Assembly: GCF_021917145.1 (NCBI RefSeq)
Contig: NW_025813739.1
Coordinates: 186,001-250,000, forward strand
From: Hypomesus transpacificus
Lineage: Eukaryota > Chordata > Actinopteri > Osmeriformes > Osmeridae
Direction: 5' to 3'
Length of the DNA stretch: 64,000 bases
Shown: positions 1 to 11,300 of the stretch, piece by piece
How the letters are laid out: each line of letters starts with the position of its first letter
How positions within the stretch are numbered: position 1 is the first letter of the stretch
The notes under the pieces: model-generated
The model's input: only the letters and a program-made list of their open reading frames with translations
What the model was told of the DNA's origin: nothing
The model's database searches: none
Program-made: the position numbers and the translations under genes

Positions 1-164
1 ACCCATGGATCTGATGGTGGAAGCCAGCCCTCGGAGGGTGTTTGCCAACGCCCACACCTATCACATCAACTCCATCTCCGTCAACAGCGACCACGAGACG
101 TACCTGTCTGCCGACGACCTGCGCATCAACCTCTGGCACCAGGAGATCACCGACCGCAGTTTCA
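1..164 (+). CDS. ppp2r2a: ppp2r2a exon (5' end outside window)
   Basis: Reads [12 protein letters not shown] to ITDRSF and leaves one base of an Asn codon. The donor is TTCA|GTATCC, weak at positions +4 to +6, but fixed by the continuation NIVDIKPAN in the next exon. Confidence 0.95.
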
Positions 165-3100
165 GTATCCTCTAACCGCCCGCCGCCGCCCATGCTGCCC
201 TGCTTTCCTGTCTCGTTTGTCTGCTCCCTGTCGGTACGGTCGATGTTTCTCCTAGCGTTGACCTCAGGAAGTGGGGACAGTCATCGACATGAATCACAAA
301 AGCCTCGTTTCTGTCCTGTTTTGTTTGTCTGCTCCCTGTCGATGTCTGGTCCTTCGTAGATTCTGTTTGTGTCCGGTTCCACGATGACGGTTCTTTCCCT
401 TGACCCACCTCCCCCCCCCCCCCAGACATTGTGGACATCAAGCCAGCCAACATGGAGGAGCTGACAGAGGTGATTACCTCAGCAGAGTTCCACCCCCACC
501 AGTGCAACACCTTCGTCTACAGCAGCAGCAAGGGCACCATCCGCCTGTGCGACATGAGGGCATCCGCCCTCTGCGACAAGCACTCCAAACGTGAGGGCCT
601 CCGTCCAATCAGCACTCACCTGGCCTCCACTGTCTGTCCTTTAACTGGACCCCTGTTACTCAGACTCATATAAATGGTGTCTTCATACTAATACGAAGAC
701 ACCATCGCTTATCACGAAGGAAAATACGACTTGAGGCTTTCACACCTGGAACCTCTGGTTCTTTACGGCCTAATTTATATTAAATACACTGTAGAGCAGG
801 GCTGTCTTATCCTGGTCCTTAGAGGCCGCTGTCCTGGATGTTTGACATGTTTCCCTGCTCCCACACACCTGATTCAAATGAACGGGTCGTTATCAAGCTC
901 TGTGGAAGCCTGGTGACGACCAGTCATTAACATCAGGTGTGTTGGAGCAGAGAAACATCTGAAACCTTCAGGACAGGGGCCCCTGAGGACCAGGGTAGGA
1001 CAGCCTTGCTGTAGAGGGTAGCTGTTAGTAAGAGAGCCATCCATCTGATACGCGTGATTAACCTCTGTGTTTTTATGGTCTGGCGTTTCAGTGTTTGAGG
1101 AGCCAGAAGACCCCAGCAACAGGTCCTTCTTCTCAGAGATCATCTCCTCCATCTCCGACGTCAAGTTCAGCCACAACGGCCGCTACATGATGACCAGGGA
1201 CTACCTGTCTGTGAAGATCTGGGACCTGAACATGGAGAGCCGGCCAGTGGAGACTTACCAGGTGAGATCAGCTCGGCCCGGATGTGGACAGATACTACGG
1301 TATCGCAGGGGTTCCCAACCCTGTCCTCAGGGACCCCCTGCCCTGCATGTTTTAGATCAGTGGTTCCCAACCCTGTCCTCAGGGACCCCCTGCCCTGCAT
1401 GTTTTAGATCAGTGGTTCCCAACCCTGTCCTCAGGGACCCCCTGCCCTGCATGTTTTAGATCAGTGGTTCCCAACCCTGGTCCTCAGGGACCCCCTGCCC
1501 TGCATGTTTTAGATCAGTGGTTCCCAACCCTGGTCCTCAGGGACCCCCTGCCCTGCATGTTTTAGATCAGTGGTTCCCAACCCTGTCCTCAGGGACCCCC
1601 TGCCCTGCATGTTTTAGATCAGTGGTTCCCAACCCTGGTCCTCAGGGACCCCCTGCCCTGCATGTTTTAGATCAGTGGTTCCCAACCCTGGTCCTCAGGG
1701 ACCCCCTGCCCTGCATGTTTTAGATCAGTGGTTCCCAACCCTGGTCCTCAGGGACCCCCTGCCCTGCATGTTTTAGATCAGTGGTTCCCAACCCTGTCCT
1801 CAGGGACCCCCTGCCCTGCATGTTTTAGATCAGTGGTTCCCAACCCTGTCCTCAGGGACCCCCTGCCCTGCATGTTTTAGATCAGTGGTTCCCAACCCTG
1901 TCCTCAGGGACCCCCTGCCCTGCATGTTTTAGATCAGTGGTTCCCAACCCTGTCCTCAGGGACCCCCTGCCCTGCATGTTTTAGATCAGTGGTTCCCAAC
2001 CCTGGTCCTCAGGGACCCCCTGCCCTGCATGTTTTAGATCAGTGGTTCCCAACCCTGGTCCTCAGGGACCCCCTGCCCTGCATGTTTTAGATCAGTGGTT
2101 CCCAACCCTGTCCTCAGGGACCCCCTGCCCTGCATGTTTTAGATCAGTGGTTCCCAACCCTGGTCCTCAGGGACCCCCTGCCCTGCATGTTTTAGATCAG
2201 TGGTTCCCAACCCTGTCCTCAGGGACCCCCTGCCCTGCATGTTTTAGATCAGTGGTTCCCAACCCTGTCCTCAGGGACCCCCTGCCCTGCATGTTTTAGA
2301 TCAGTGGTTCCCAACCCTGTCCTCAGGGACCCCCTGCCCTGCATGTTTTAGATCAGTGGTTCCCAACCCTGTCCTCAGGGACCCCCTGCCCTGCATGTTT
2401 TAGATCAGTGGTTCCCAACCCTGGTCCTCAGGGACCCCCTGCCCTGCATGTTTTAGATCAGTGGTTCCCAACCCTGTCCTCAGGGACCCCCTGCCCTGCA
2501 TGTTTTAGATCAGTGGTTCCCAACCCTGTCCTCAGGGACCCCCTGCCCTGCATGTTTTAGATCAGTGGTTCCCAACCCTGTCCTCAGGGACCCCCTGCCC
2601 TGCATGTTTTAGATCAGTGGTTCCCAACCCTGTCCTCAGGGACCCCCTGCCCTGCATGTTTTAGATCAGTGGTTCCCAACCCTGGTCCTCAGGGACCCCC
2701 TGCCCTGCATGTTTTAGATCAGTGGTTCCCAACCCTGTCCTCAGGGACCCCCTGCCCTGCATGTTTTAGATCAGTGGTTCCCAACCCTGGTCCTCAGGGA
2801 CCCCCTGCCCTGCATGTTTTAGATCAGTGGTTCCCAACCCTGTCCTCAGGGACCCCCTGCCCTGCATGTTTTAGATCAGTGGTTCCCAACCCTGGTCCTC
2901 AGGGACCCCCTGCCCTGCATGTTTTAGATCAGTGGTTCCCAACCCTGTCCTCAGGGACCCCCTGCCCTGCATGTTTTAGATCAGTGGTTCCCAACCCTGG
3001 TCCTCAGGGACCCCCTGCCCTGCATGTTTTAGATCAGTGGTTCCCAACCCTGGTCCTCAGGGACCCCCTGCCCTGCATGTTTTAGATCAGTGGTTCCCAA

Positions 3101-4493
3101 CCCTGTCCTCAGGGACCCCCTGCCCTGCATGTTTTAGATCAGTGGTTCCCAACCCTGGTCCTCAGGGACCCCCTGCCCTGCATGTTTTAGATCAGTGGTT
3201 CCCAACCCTGTCCTCAGGGACCCCCTGCCCTGCATGTTTTAGATCAGTGGTTCCCAACCCTGTCCTCAGGGACCCCCTGCCCTGCATGTTTTAGATCAGT
3301 GGTTCCCAACCCTGGTCCTCAGGGACCCCCTGCCCTGCATGTTTTAGACGTGTCCATCCTCCAACACACCTGATTCAAATAAATGGGGGGACCAAGATTG
3401 AGAACCACTGCGGTATCGAACCAAACCTCAAGACCACACCTTTTTGCCGGTTTCCTGCATGCAGTGTCTAACGGTGTCCACCAGGGGGTGCTGTAAGACC
3501 CCAGACCTGACTTCTATCCTTCTCTTTGCCAGGTTCACGAGTACCTCAGGAGCAAGCTGTGCTCGCTGTACGAGAACGACTGCATCTTCGACAAGTTTGA
3601 ATGCTGCTGGAACGGTAACGACAGGTGAGGACTGACTGCCACGGGGTAGACTGAGGACTGGGCCAAGAAAGGGTACTCGCTACAGAAAGCCATCGTCCTT
3701 TTGGTTTTGTTTACATTCTGCAGTCGATGATGTGTTTGTTGCTTTGCAACAGGTCTGAACCTGACCTTGTGGTTTCAAAGATTCAGTATCTCTCTCTCCC
3801 CTCCCTCTCTCCTTCCTCCCTACCTTTCCCCACTCCCTCTCTCTCCCTCCTTCCTCCCTACCTCTCACCACCCTCTCTCCCTCCTTCCTCCCTACTTCTC
3901 CCCACCCTCTCTCTCTCCTACCTCTCCCCTACCTCTCCCCAACCTCTCTCTCTCTCTCCTTCCTCCCTACCTCTCCCCATCCTCTCTCTCCTTCCTCCCT
4001 ACCTCTCCCCACCCTCTCTTCCTCCCTACCTCTCCCCATCCTCTCTCTCTCTCTCCTTCCTCCCTACCTCTCCCCACCCTCTCTTCCTCCCTACCTCTCC
4101 CCATCCTCTCTCTCTCTCTCCTTCCTCCCTACCTCTCCCCACCCTCTCTTCCTCCCTACCTCTCCCCATCCTCTCTCTCTCTCTCCTTCCTCCTTACCTC
4201 TCTCTCCCTCCAGCGTGGTGATGACCGGCTCCTACAACAACTTCTTCCGGATGTTTGACCGCGCCCAGCGGCGGGACGTGACGCTGGAGGCGTCGCGGGA
4301 GAGCAGTAAGCCCCGGCAGGTGCTCAAGCCCCGCAAGGTGTGCGCCGGCGGCAAGCGCAAGAAGGACGAGATCAGCGTGGACAGCCTGGACTTCAACAAG
4401 AAGATCCTGCACACCGCCTGGCATCCCCAGGACAACATCATCGCCGTGGCCACCACCAACAACCTCTACATATTCCAGGACAAAGTGAACTAG
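1..4493 (+). CDS. ppp2r2a: PP2A regulatory subunit B55-alpha, C-terminal part (5 exons)
   Basis: Regulatory B subunit of protein phosphatase 2A; its WD40 propeller sits on the PP2A scaffold and selects substrates. CDS = join(1..164, 426..590, 1092..1261, 3533..3624, 4214..4493); all introns are GT-AG and the five exons join without a frameshift. About 290 of the usual ~447 residues are present; the 5' exons lie outside the window. Recognised from B55 signatures such as [79 protein letters not shown] and the C-terminus [11 protein letters not shown]. Residues that separate paralogues ([37 protein letters not shown]) favour the alpha over the delta subunit, and the bnip3l/dpysl2/adra1a neighbours agree. 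Which teleost duplicate it is cannot be told. Confidence 0.97.
426..590 (+). CDS. ppp2r2a: ppp2r2a exon
   Basis: Follows a poly(C)/CAG acceptor; encodes [17 protein letters not shown] to [15 protein letters not shown]; donor AAAC|GTGAGG. It is 165 nt, with phase 1 at both ends. Confidence 0.96.
797..1008 (+). mobile_element. hAT-like foldback MITE, intact
   Basis: A 212-bp element with long imperfect terminal inverted repeats: it starts CAGGGCTGTCTTATCCTGG and ends in the complement of CAAGGCTGTCCTACCCTGG. The inner arms (CACACCTGATTCAAATGAA and ATCAGGTGTGTTGGAGC) also pair. A perfect 8-bp target duplication CTGTAGAG lies at 789-796 and 1009-1016. Eight-bp duplications and CAG...CTG ends are typical of hAT elements. 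No transposase, so non-autonomous. Lies in a ppp2r2a intron. Confidence 0.88.
1092..1261 (+). CDS. ppp2r2a: ppp2r2a exon
   Basis: Acceptor TTTCAG|TGTTTGAGG; encodes [16 protein letters not shown] through [11 protein letters not shown]; donor CCAG|GTGAGA; ends in phase 0. The following intron carries the transposon-derived minisatellite. Confidence 0.97.
1306..3348 (+). repeat. 52/53-bp minisatellite, ~39 copies
   Basis: Near-identical units of the form GTTCCCAACCCTG(G)TCCTC AGGGACC...TGCATGTTTTAGATCAGTG. Two length variants alternate irregularly, CCCTGTCC (52 bp) and CCCTGGTCC (53 bp). The open frames across it are by-products of the repeat, not genes. Confidence 0.97.
1306..3410 (+). mobile_element. 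hAT-like MITE with internally amplified terminus
   Basis: The left end CAGGGGTTCCCAACCCTG pairs with the right end ...AAGATTGAGAACCACTG (complement CAGTGGTTCTCAATCTT). A perfect 8-bp target duplication CGGTATCG lies at 1298-1305 and 3411-3418. Between them, ~39 tandem copies of a 52-53 bp unit (about 1306-3348) replace the left arm, followed by a unique right part with the family motif CACACCTGATTCAAATAAA. Each unit is itself the element's terminus (CAGTGGTTCCCAACCCTG...CATGTTTTAGAT). Confidence 0.88.
3533..3624 (+). CDS. ppp2r2a: ppp2r2a exon
   Basis: Acceptor TTTGCCAG|GTTCACG; encodes [19 protein letters not shown] through CCWNGND and two bases of Ser; donor ACAG|GTGAGG. 92 nt. Confidence 0.97.
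3780..4210 (+). repeat. Pyrimidine-rich minisatellite in last ppp2r2a intron
   Basis: Repeats of CTCTCTCCTTCCTCCCTACC and CTCCCCACCCTCTCTTCC, ending directly at the acceptor of the last exon, so the splice site's polypyrimidine tract is about 430 nt long. Confidence 0.9.
4214..4493 (+). CDS. ppp2r2a: ppp2r2a last coding exon
   Basis: Acceptor CTCCAG|CGTGGTG after a 430-nt pyrimidine tract. Encodes [40 protein letters not shown] and ends [14 protein letters not shown] at 4491-4493. Confidence 0.98.
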
Positions 4494-5985
4494 TGGCGGG
4501 TGACGTGTGTCCCTGTCCCTGTCTTCCCCCCCCCCCCCCCCAAGCCAGACATTCACCACCACCACCACTGCCCCCCCCCCCCCCCTCCACCTCTTAACGT
4601 TAGTCCAGGACGGAGATTGTCGTTGGACAGATGGACTTTGCCATGTCCCCCCCATGCGTGTTGGGGGGGGGGGAACTGCAACCTCATTCTTGCTCGCCGT
4701 TCTCCTCTGTGTGGCACAGTGACTCTCGCCCCTTGTTATTGTTATGGTGATGATGTTGTGCCAATCTGTGTCGGCCAAACCAGCCCAGCCCAGCGACAGC
4801 ACGGGTAGTTAAACAAGTTCCATTTCTTTCTCTTGTCAGAACACAACCACACCTTGTTTTTCCTTCGTTTTCTTTTTCGGGGCTGGTGATTGGCCACGTA
4901 GAAGAAAGGGGGGGGGGGGGGGGGGGGGGGGAAGGAAGAAGGAAAGAAAAAGCCCACCCAGAGTTCTGTTTGTCTCTTGCCATGGTTATGTTTATTGTTT
5001 AGATGACTGGACAGCCAAGCTGTTTCCTGTCTGTCGAGAACCAGTGTTCACTTCCTCCCCTTGACCCTCTAACACGCCATGTGTCTCTTCCAGCTCCACA
5101 CTCCTGCTGAAAGCACCACACGCACACACACTTTCTCAAACACACAGTCCCCCAGGGGCCCCTCCCTGTCACCAAGCTGTAGCTGCTACTGGTGGTCTGC
5201 TGCACCTAGGAGCTCTGACACATGAACAGAGACCTGTGCTCTCTGGTCCCCCCCCCTACACACACACACACACACGCCCGACCCAGACAGCTGACCCGGA
5301 CCCGCCCCAGTGAAGACCACTGCCCACAGCTGAGCTTCATACTCTGGGTAGGCAGGCAGTCCTGCCTGGGTCTTGGGGGAGAGTAAAGTGCCCTGTGTCA
5401 CCTCTGAATTATTTACCTCCTTATTTTTTTTCTTGTTGTCAAACTAATATCCAGGTGTCAAGAGATGATGATTTGATTGTCATATTTATAAATGTAACAA
5501 ATGTCACCACAGAATTGTTGGTTGTAATTATTTTTTTGAGCTGACTAGACCGTAAGGTGTTTGGAGCGATCTGAAGTGCCGTCTCCTGGTCTCGAGACGG
5601 GCCGCGCTTCCGTCACAGGAGCGAGCTGACGGCCGCTGTCGCTCATCCAAAGTGCCACGAGGTCTCATGCACTGGACTCCATGTTGTGTTGTCAACTGAA
5701 ATGCTACAGGGTGTGCTTGTGGCTGGAAAGACTGCATATTTTACAGACGCCAAAGTGGCTGGGTTCTCGTAGTTTGTTTAAATGTGAGCTGAACCCCATT
5801 CCGGTTATTACTCTAATGTAATGATTCAATATAGTCTAGTTCTCTGGTTGATGTCCACACCCTCGAGAGAAACTGACGGTTTACTAATCATAATGCCTCC
5901 AATAATGTTTGACGATGACAAATACGATCGGTGTTGTTGTAATCTTGAATGATGGGGACAAGAATAAAGTAAATACTTTTTTTAC
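4494..5985 (+). other. ppp2r2a: ppp2r2a 3' untranslated region
   Basis: Non-coding DNA from the TAG to just past the AATAAA at 5963-5968. It holds long homopolymers (C around 4527-4541, G around 4907-4931) and a short CA run near 5263. The 3' end is inferred from the poly(A) signal. Confidence 0.7.
5963..5968 (+). terminator. poly(A) signal, ppp2r2a
   Basis: AATAAA about 1.47 kb after the stop codon, followed by a T-rich, GTGTGG-containing stretch at 5977-5995 that could be the downstream element. Confidence 0.6.
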
Positions 5986-6598
5986 TCGTGTGGTGAATTA
6001 TTGAGGTAGTGCTAGTTGTTTCTCTCTCAGGTGTTCAAATTCATTTCGGAAATTTGGATGGGACGAGAGATAATTAGATATGACGTTTCGTTGTAGGTTG
6101 AATGGCACACAAATGAAGTCTTGGAGATATTTAGGCGGGGTATTTATTTTCATATATACGGTTGGTGCCCTGATATCGGCATCCCAGAGTCTATTTTGAG
6201 GATGTGTTTAACGTGATCATATGCACGTAAACAACTTCATCCACTCCATGTATGCAAATTAATGTCGTCTCGTTTTTTTTTCATGTCTTTTTGCATGTTG
6301 GTCCTCATCCATTCCAAGCAGGTTACGTAATTTGGTCAGCTTTTTTGCCTCTCTTTGTTTTCATAGAACTGGCTCATCTGACGTCAGTAGACGGCTTTAG
6401 GAAGATCGAGCTCACCACTGGTTCTGGATCAGCCAAGGAAAAACTATCCTCAGAACCGGAACGTCTCCGCGAAGCACCATAAAGGCGACTCAGGTCAGTT
6501 AAAGGCACGCGGTTGTGCGCACGTACGAATGTGTGGAGGGAGTCCGCGTGTTGCATTGACAGTCTAGTCTTATGCAAGCCACCTTGCTCAGAGGCACG
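5986..6598 (+). other. Intergenic region and bnip3l promoter/5'UTR
   Basis: Only about 0.6 kb separates the ppp2r2a poly(A) signal from the bnip3l start codon, so the bnip3l promoter and leader must lie here unless further 5' exons overlap ppp2r2a. No TATA box is evident. An ACGTG core on the minus strand (6520-6524, within GCGCACGTAC) could bind HIF-1; bnip3l is a known hypoxia target in mammals. Confidence 0.5.
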
Positions 6599-6650
6599 AT
6601 GTCCGACTCTGCTACTTCAGCAGAAAGCAACGGATACTCTGGACTACATG
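6599..6650 (+). CDS. bnip3l: bnip3l exon 1 (start)
   Basis: ATG at 6599 (context GGCACGATGT) encodes [17 protein letters not shown] plus one base; donor ATG|GTAAAT. The phase joins exactly to exon 2 to give ...HGSWVEL. The N-terminus is poorly conserved in the family, so this exon rests on position, phase and donor. Confidence 0.75.
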
Positions 6651-8313
6651 GTAAATATCACTCAAATGCGTTTAAATACTTTCCTGTCATTCTGTGATTT
6701 CTGTAGGGAACTTTACGGGTTACGTGGAAGCGTAATTAAGATACTTTAAAATAGGATTCATGTAGTTTTAACTCAGAAATATATTGTGCTGTAGGGTTTT
6801 TTTGTGCTATAGACATGGAGAAGGTTTGGGGGCGGGCAGACTTTGGGAACTGAGTGTACTCTTGGTGATTTGACAGGCCAATGGGCCAATGGGCTTGGAC
6901 CAGGCGGCCAAATTGTTTGAGTGACGGATAGTCAACCAATCGCAAAACCACGTGGTGGTGAATAGGCGGGACTATAATTATGTCAACACTCAACAAGATG
7001 AGGTAGAATAAGTTAGAAAGCTAAAATTCAGGGCCGATTTGTAATATTAACGGTTTGCGGTTGATAAATATACCTTTTATACCCAATAAAAAAATAGAAT
7101 TAAAATCTGTTGACGCTAGTTTGTTTCAAATATCCTGCCGAGAGACAACCAGGACAAACAAAGACAAGTGAATTGCTAAAGTGTTTATATCGTCAGGTTG
7201 TATATCTGCATAACCTGTTACTTTAATAGTGGTCCGATATCCTAAATTAGCTAAACTGAGAGACACCCAATACGATAATATAGATAGATGCACTACTTAA
7301 GGGTAATGTCAGTATATTTACTGCATATTTGCATAACTGTATAATGATGCATACCCGTTAGCTCAACGATACTGGCAACCTGGTTCCTTACTAAATATTC
7401 ACCGCATTGAAAGTCACAAAAGATCAATTGTGATTTTATTTTGTTCTTGGTCAAAAATTTAGTCTAAAATGTACTCTGGTGTTGAAATGTGTCCACTCTT
7501 TCAGTAACTAGTAATTTCTATGGTTCTGGAAACTCAGAGCTGGTAGGACGTGGTTTGCATATTTTAAGACCTGTGCTTGTATGGGTAACTAGAGAAGCAG
7601 AACAAAGCCACGTTAATCACAGCCAGTGCCAGGCATGCTACACTTCCACAGTGGCCTGTATGGGGGCTTCTCAGAAGGGGAGGCTGTAAGAGAGGCCAAG
7701 CATTGCCAAGCCATGACCTGGAAGGGGAGGGGGAGGAGGAGGGTTAGGGTGGATGACTTGGCATGTTGATCTATTTATGGTCATGGTGACGAGCTGGTAT
7801 ACGTTTCGTATGTGGGCAATGTGGGGAAAGTTTTCAGGTGGTGAGCGTGGGTGAGGGGGCTGGAGGGGGTTCAGAGTTTTCATTCTGAAGTTTGGGAATG
7901 TGTGTGTGTGTGATGTCGTGTGCGCAGCAGTTAGGCTCAGGGATTTGGCAAACAAGTATTGCTGTTGTCAGACAGTTTGCTCGCTGTTCCTGTTAATAAG
8001 TAGGCAATATGTCACTGTTGCTCCTCTCAGAGGGAAGTCAAACAACGGAAAAAATATTTTTTTATATGAAAGGTTGAGAAATGTTTCACTGCCTTGCGAA
8101 ATCTTCTACAAATCAATTTTTTTCTCACCAACTGATCCCAAATTTGAGTACTTCCTCGCACTACTTGAACTAAAACTGGTAGTCCACCCGAGTCTGTTTC
8201 TCTTCAGTCTGTGGGTTGTTTGTGACGGTTCTGCCCCCACGTTGTCATCTGGGCCAGGGCATAGGCGGGGGAGAGACAGAGGGCTGTGGTGGTCTGGTCC
8301 GTTAAATCCTAAG

Positions 8314-8368
<55 letters not shown>

Positions 8369-11300
8369 GGGGTCATATCTTGCCTATCTATCATGCCTTT
8401 CCTTTGAAACCCGCCTGTCAGCCGATGACAACCTCTCCACGACAGTGGCCCTTTCCAGAACGTTCTGCCCTGCCGCCGCCATGGCAACATTGTTTAGAGC
8501 GTGGAGCACAGACAATGGGCTGTGGATAGTGGCTTAGCTGGCAGTCCACTGGGTACACCAAGGGGTGAGAGTGGGTGAGGGGTGGAGGCTGTGGGGGAGG
8601 GGGTAGGGACGGAGGATGGGTGGGGGAAGGGGCATTGACCCAGAGCTGGGGTTGAAAGGGTAGAGGAAGGGGGATCTGTCTCGGCCTTCATAATCCTAGT
8701 GGCAAGCCTTAACTGGATGACCATTGGCTGCTTTATGAGTTACTACTGCTATGCCATCACATGACTTGTGTGTTTACGTTCTCCGACGAAGTCTGGCTCG
8801 TGAGCTCTTCCTGGCCTCTGGGTTGCCGACATGCAATAGTCCGATATCAAATGTGTCTGGGCGAAGTGTGAAGGGGAAAACTCTCCCATCACGAGTACAT
8901 GCTGACCCACACGTAGGTCACGGGGGGAAGGGGGACACATGTTTTAGAAGGAACGTTCTAGAATGATCGTTCTTGACCGCCCCCCAGACCGACAGGCGTT
9001 TTATGATCCTCTTAACATGCAGTAAAAGCCAGCTGAGCACACTGGACTCAGATGAGCTTTTCTGGCTGGCTTTGTGTACGTGTGTGTTGACCCTCCCTGT
9101 GTCTCTGCCTGGCTTGGTGTACGCTTGTGTTGACCCTCCCTGTGTCTCTGCCTGACTTGGTGTACGTGTGTGTTGACCCTCCCTGTGTCTCTGCCTGGCT
9201 TGGTGTACGCTTGTGTTGAACCTCCCTGTGTCTCTGCCTGGCTTGGTGTACGTTTGTGTTGACCCTCCCTGTGTCTCTGCCTGGCTTGGTGTACGCTTGT
9301 GTTGACCCTCCCTGTGTCTCTGCCTGGCTTGGTGTACGCTTGTGTTGACCCTCCCTGTGTCTCTGCCTGGCTTGGTGTACGCTTGTGTTGACCCTCCCTG
9401 TGTCTCTGCCTGGCTTGGTGTACGTTTGTGTTGACCCTCCCTGTGTCTCTGCCTGGCTTGGTGTACGCTTGTGTTGACCCTCCCTGTGTCTCTGCCTGGC
9501 TTGGTGTACGCTTGTGTTGACCCTCCCTGTGTCTCTGCCTGGCTTGGTGTACGCTTGTGTTGACCCTCCCTGTGTCTCTGCCTGGCTTGGTGTACGTGTG
9601 TGTTGACCCTCTCTGTGTCTCTGCCTGGCTTGGTGTACGTTTGTGTTGACCCTCTCTGTGTCTCTGCCTGGCTTGGTCTTCGTCCCCCGCTCTCCAGTTT
9701 GAGCCCAGACATCTCTCCCTGTGTTCAGTAAGCTCAGGGGTTACTGTGGCAACAGTAATGTGCTGCCCAGACACAGGGGGGCGTTCTCTCAAGCACAGTG
9801 GGGCAAGAGTCCAGACCGCTGTCTGATACGATATCCGTCTGATGTCTGTGTTTATTCCCCTTCGCTTATGTGCCCGTGTCTGTGGGTGTGCGTGTGGTCT
9901 TTTGTGGTGTGTGTGATGTGGCCTTTTGCAATGTGGTCTTTTTTGGTGTGTTTGATCTGTATGTGTGTGTGGCGTGTGATCTGTATGACTGTGTGTGTGT
10001 GTGGTGGTGTGGTGTGTGGTCTTTATGACTGTGTGTGTGTGGTGTGGTGTGTGGTCTGTATGACTGTGTATGTGGTGTGTATAACTGTCTCCATCCCTCC
10101 CTTAGGGTCCTGGGTGGAGCTGGAGATGAAGGCCCAGGCTACATCCGCAGGCACCCCTGCCCCGGGCCTCCTGCCCCTGCTGCCCCCCTTGCCTCCCCTG
10201 CCCCAGCCGGAGGAGGAGGAGGCCATGGTGGGGGGTCTGGAACACGTGCCCTCCTCGTCCTCCATCCATAACGGAGACATGGAGAAGATCCTGCTGGACG
10301 CTCAGCACGAGTCCAGCCGCAGTAACTCGTCCTGCGACAGGTAGATATGAACACCGGGAGGTGGGGGTGGGGTGGGGTGGGGTGGGGTGTGGTGGGGTGG
10401 GGTGGTGGGTGGGTGAGTGGTTAGGTAAGTGGGTAGATGAGTCGGTGGGTAGATAGGAAGGTGGGTAGGTAGGTATGTGAGAACGTGGGTAAGTTAGTAG
10501 GTCGGTCGGTCGGTAGACTGGCAGGTACTTTATTCTTGGGAAGACTTTGCTTGTAGACTCTTTGGAAAGGATGAATATGATGTATAGTTACTGACCTTAT
10601 CAAGATGGAAGACCTTTGGCCCTAGCCAGCAGAGACGGAGGAACAGCCTCTCCAGGCCTGGGATTGTCACAGTACCATCCTGTCAGCCTCTCTCTAAAGC
10701 CAGGCTTATCTGATTGCTAAGGGTCAGCTGTCAGCAAGTCTCCTGACCATGTTAACTGGAAGTTGTTTTGACAACAGAACACTACTGTAGCAGCACCCAG
10801 ACATGAAAGATCAGTCTGTCAGGATTTAGGACATTTCGAGGTCGGTCTTCAAGTTTCATAACACGTTAATACATCATAAACCACGAAGCACATCAAAATA
10901 GCCTTTGACCGTTTTTTCTTCTTCTTTGTTTTGGACTGTATGGTGTTGTGTTTTAGTGTGATGGTTGTTGACATGTCCCCACAGCCCCCCACGTCCCCAC
11001 AGCCCTCAGGACGAAGGACAGATCATCTTCGATGTGGACGTGACCAACAGGAGAGACAGCCAGGTAGGAACCTGCGTCATCCGCCTGTTTCCATGGAGAC
11101 AGAAACGGTTGCCCGAGTCAACGCGTGCCTGACGGCTGTAGTTTCCATGGCGATGGCATCCCCCCTCCCCCCCGCACACACACACACTCCTTTCTCTTGT
11201 GGGGTTCTAGCTTTGGGCATGACAGACACTTGGTTTTGTCTGCCTCACACACACACACACACACCACTCTCTGTCTCCACACATGGCAGAGTCAGACCCA

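Larger units (their letters stand above)
6651..10105 (+). other. bnip3l: bnip3l intron 1
   Basis: 3.45-kb intron with no convincing internal exon. It contains a (TG)n run near 8312-8367, the 43-bp minisatellite at 9068-9677 and TG-rich DNA at 9840-10085 leading to the exon 2 acceptor. Confidence 0.8.

Noticed and set aside
1517..3294. Several 68-138-residue open frames ([20 protein letters not shown]...) in the ppp2r2a intron
   Set aside because: They translate the 52/53-bp minisatellite; frame changes come from the unit-length variants and there is no independent coding signal.
1298..3418. CRISPR-like array (regular repeats)
   Set aside because: There are no unique spacers; the copies are directly adjacent, in a vertebrate intron, inside a transposon.
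8918..9792. Two 263-264-residue minus-strand frames rich in Arg, Gln and Thr
   Set aside because: Both are translations of the 43-bp repeat in different frames, giving the same peptide; an intron of bnip3l.
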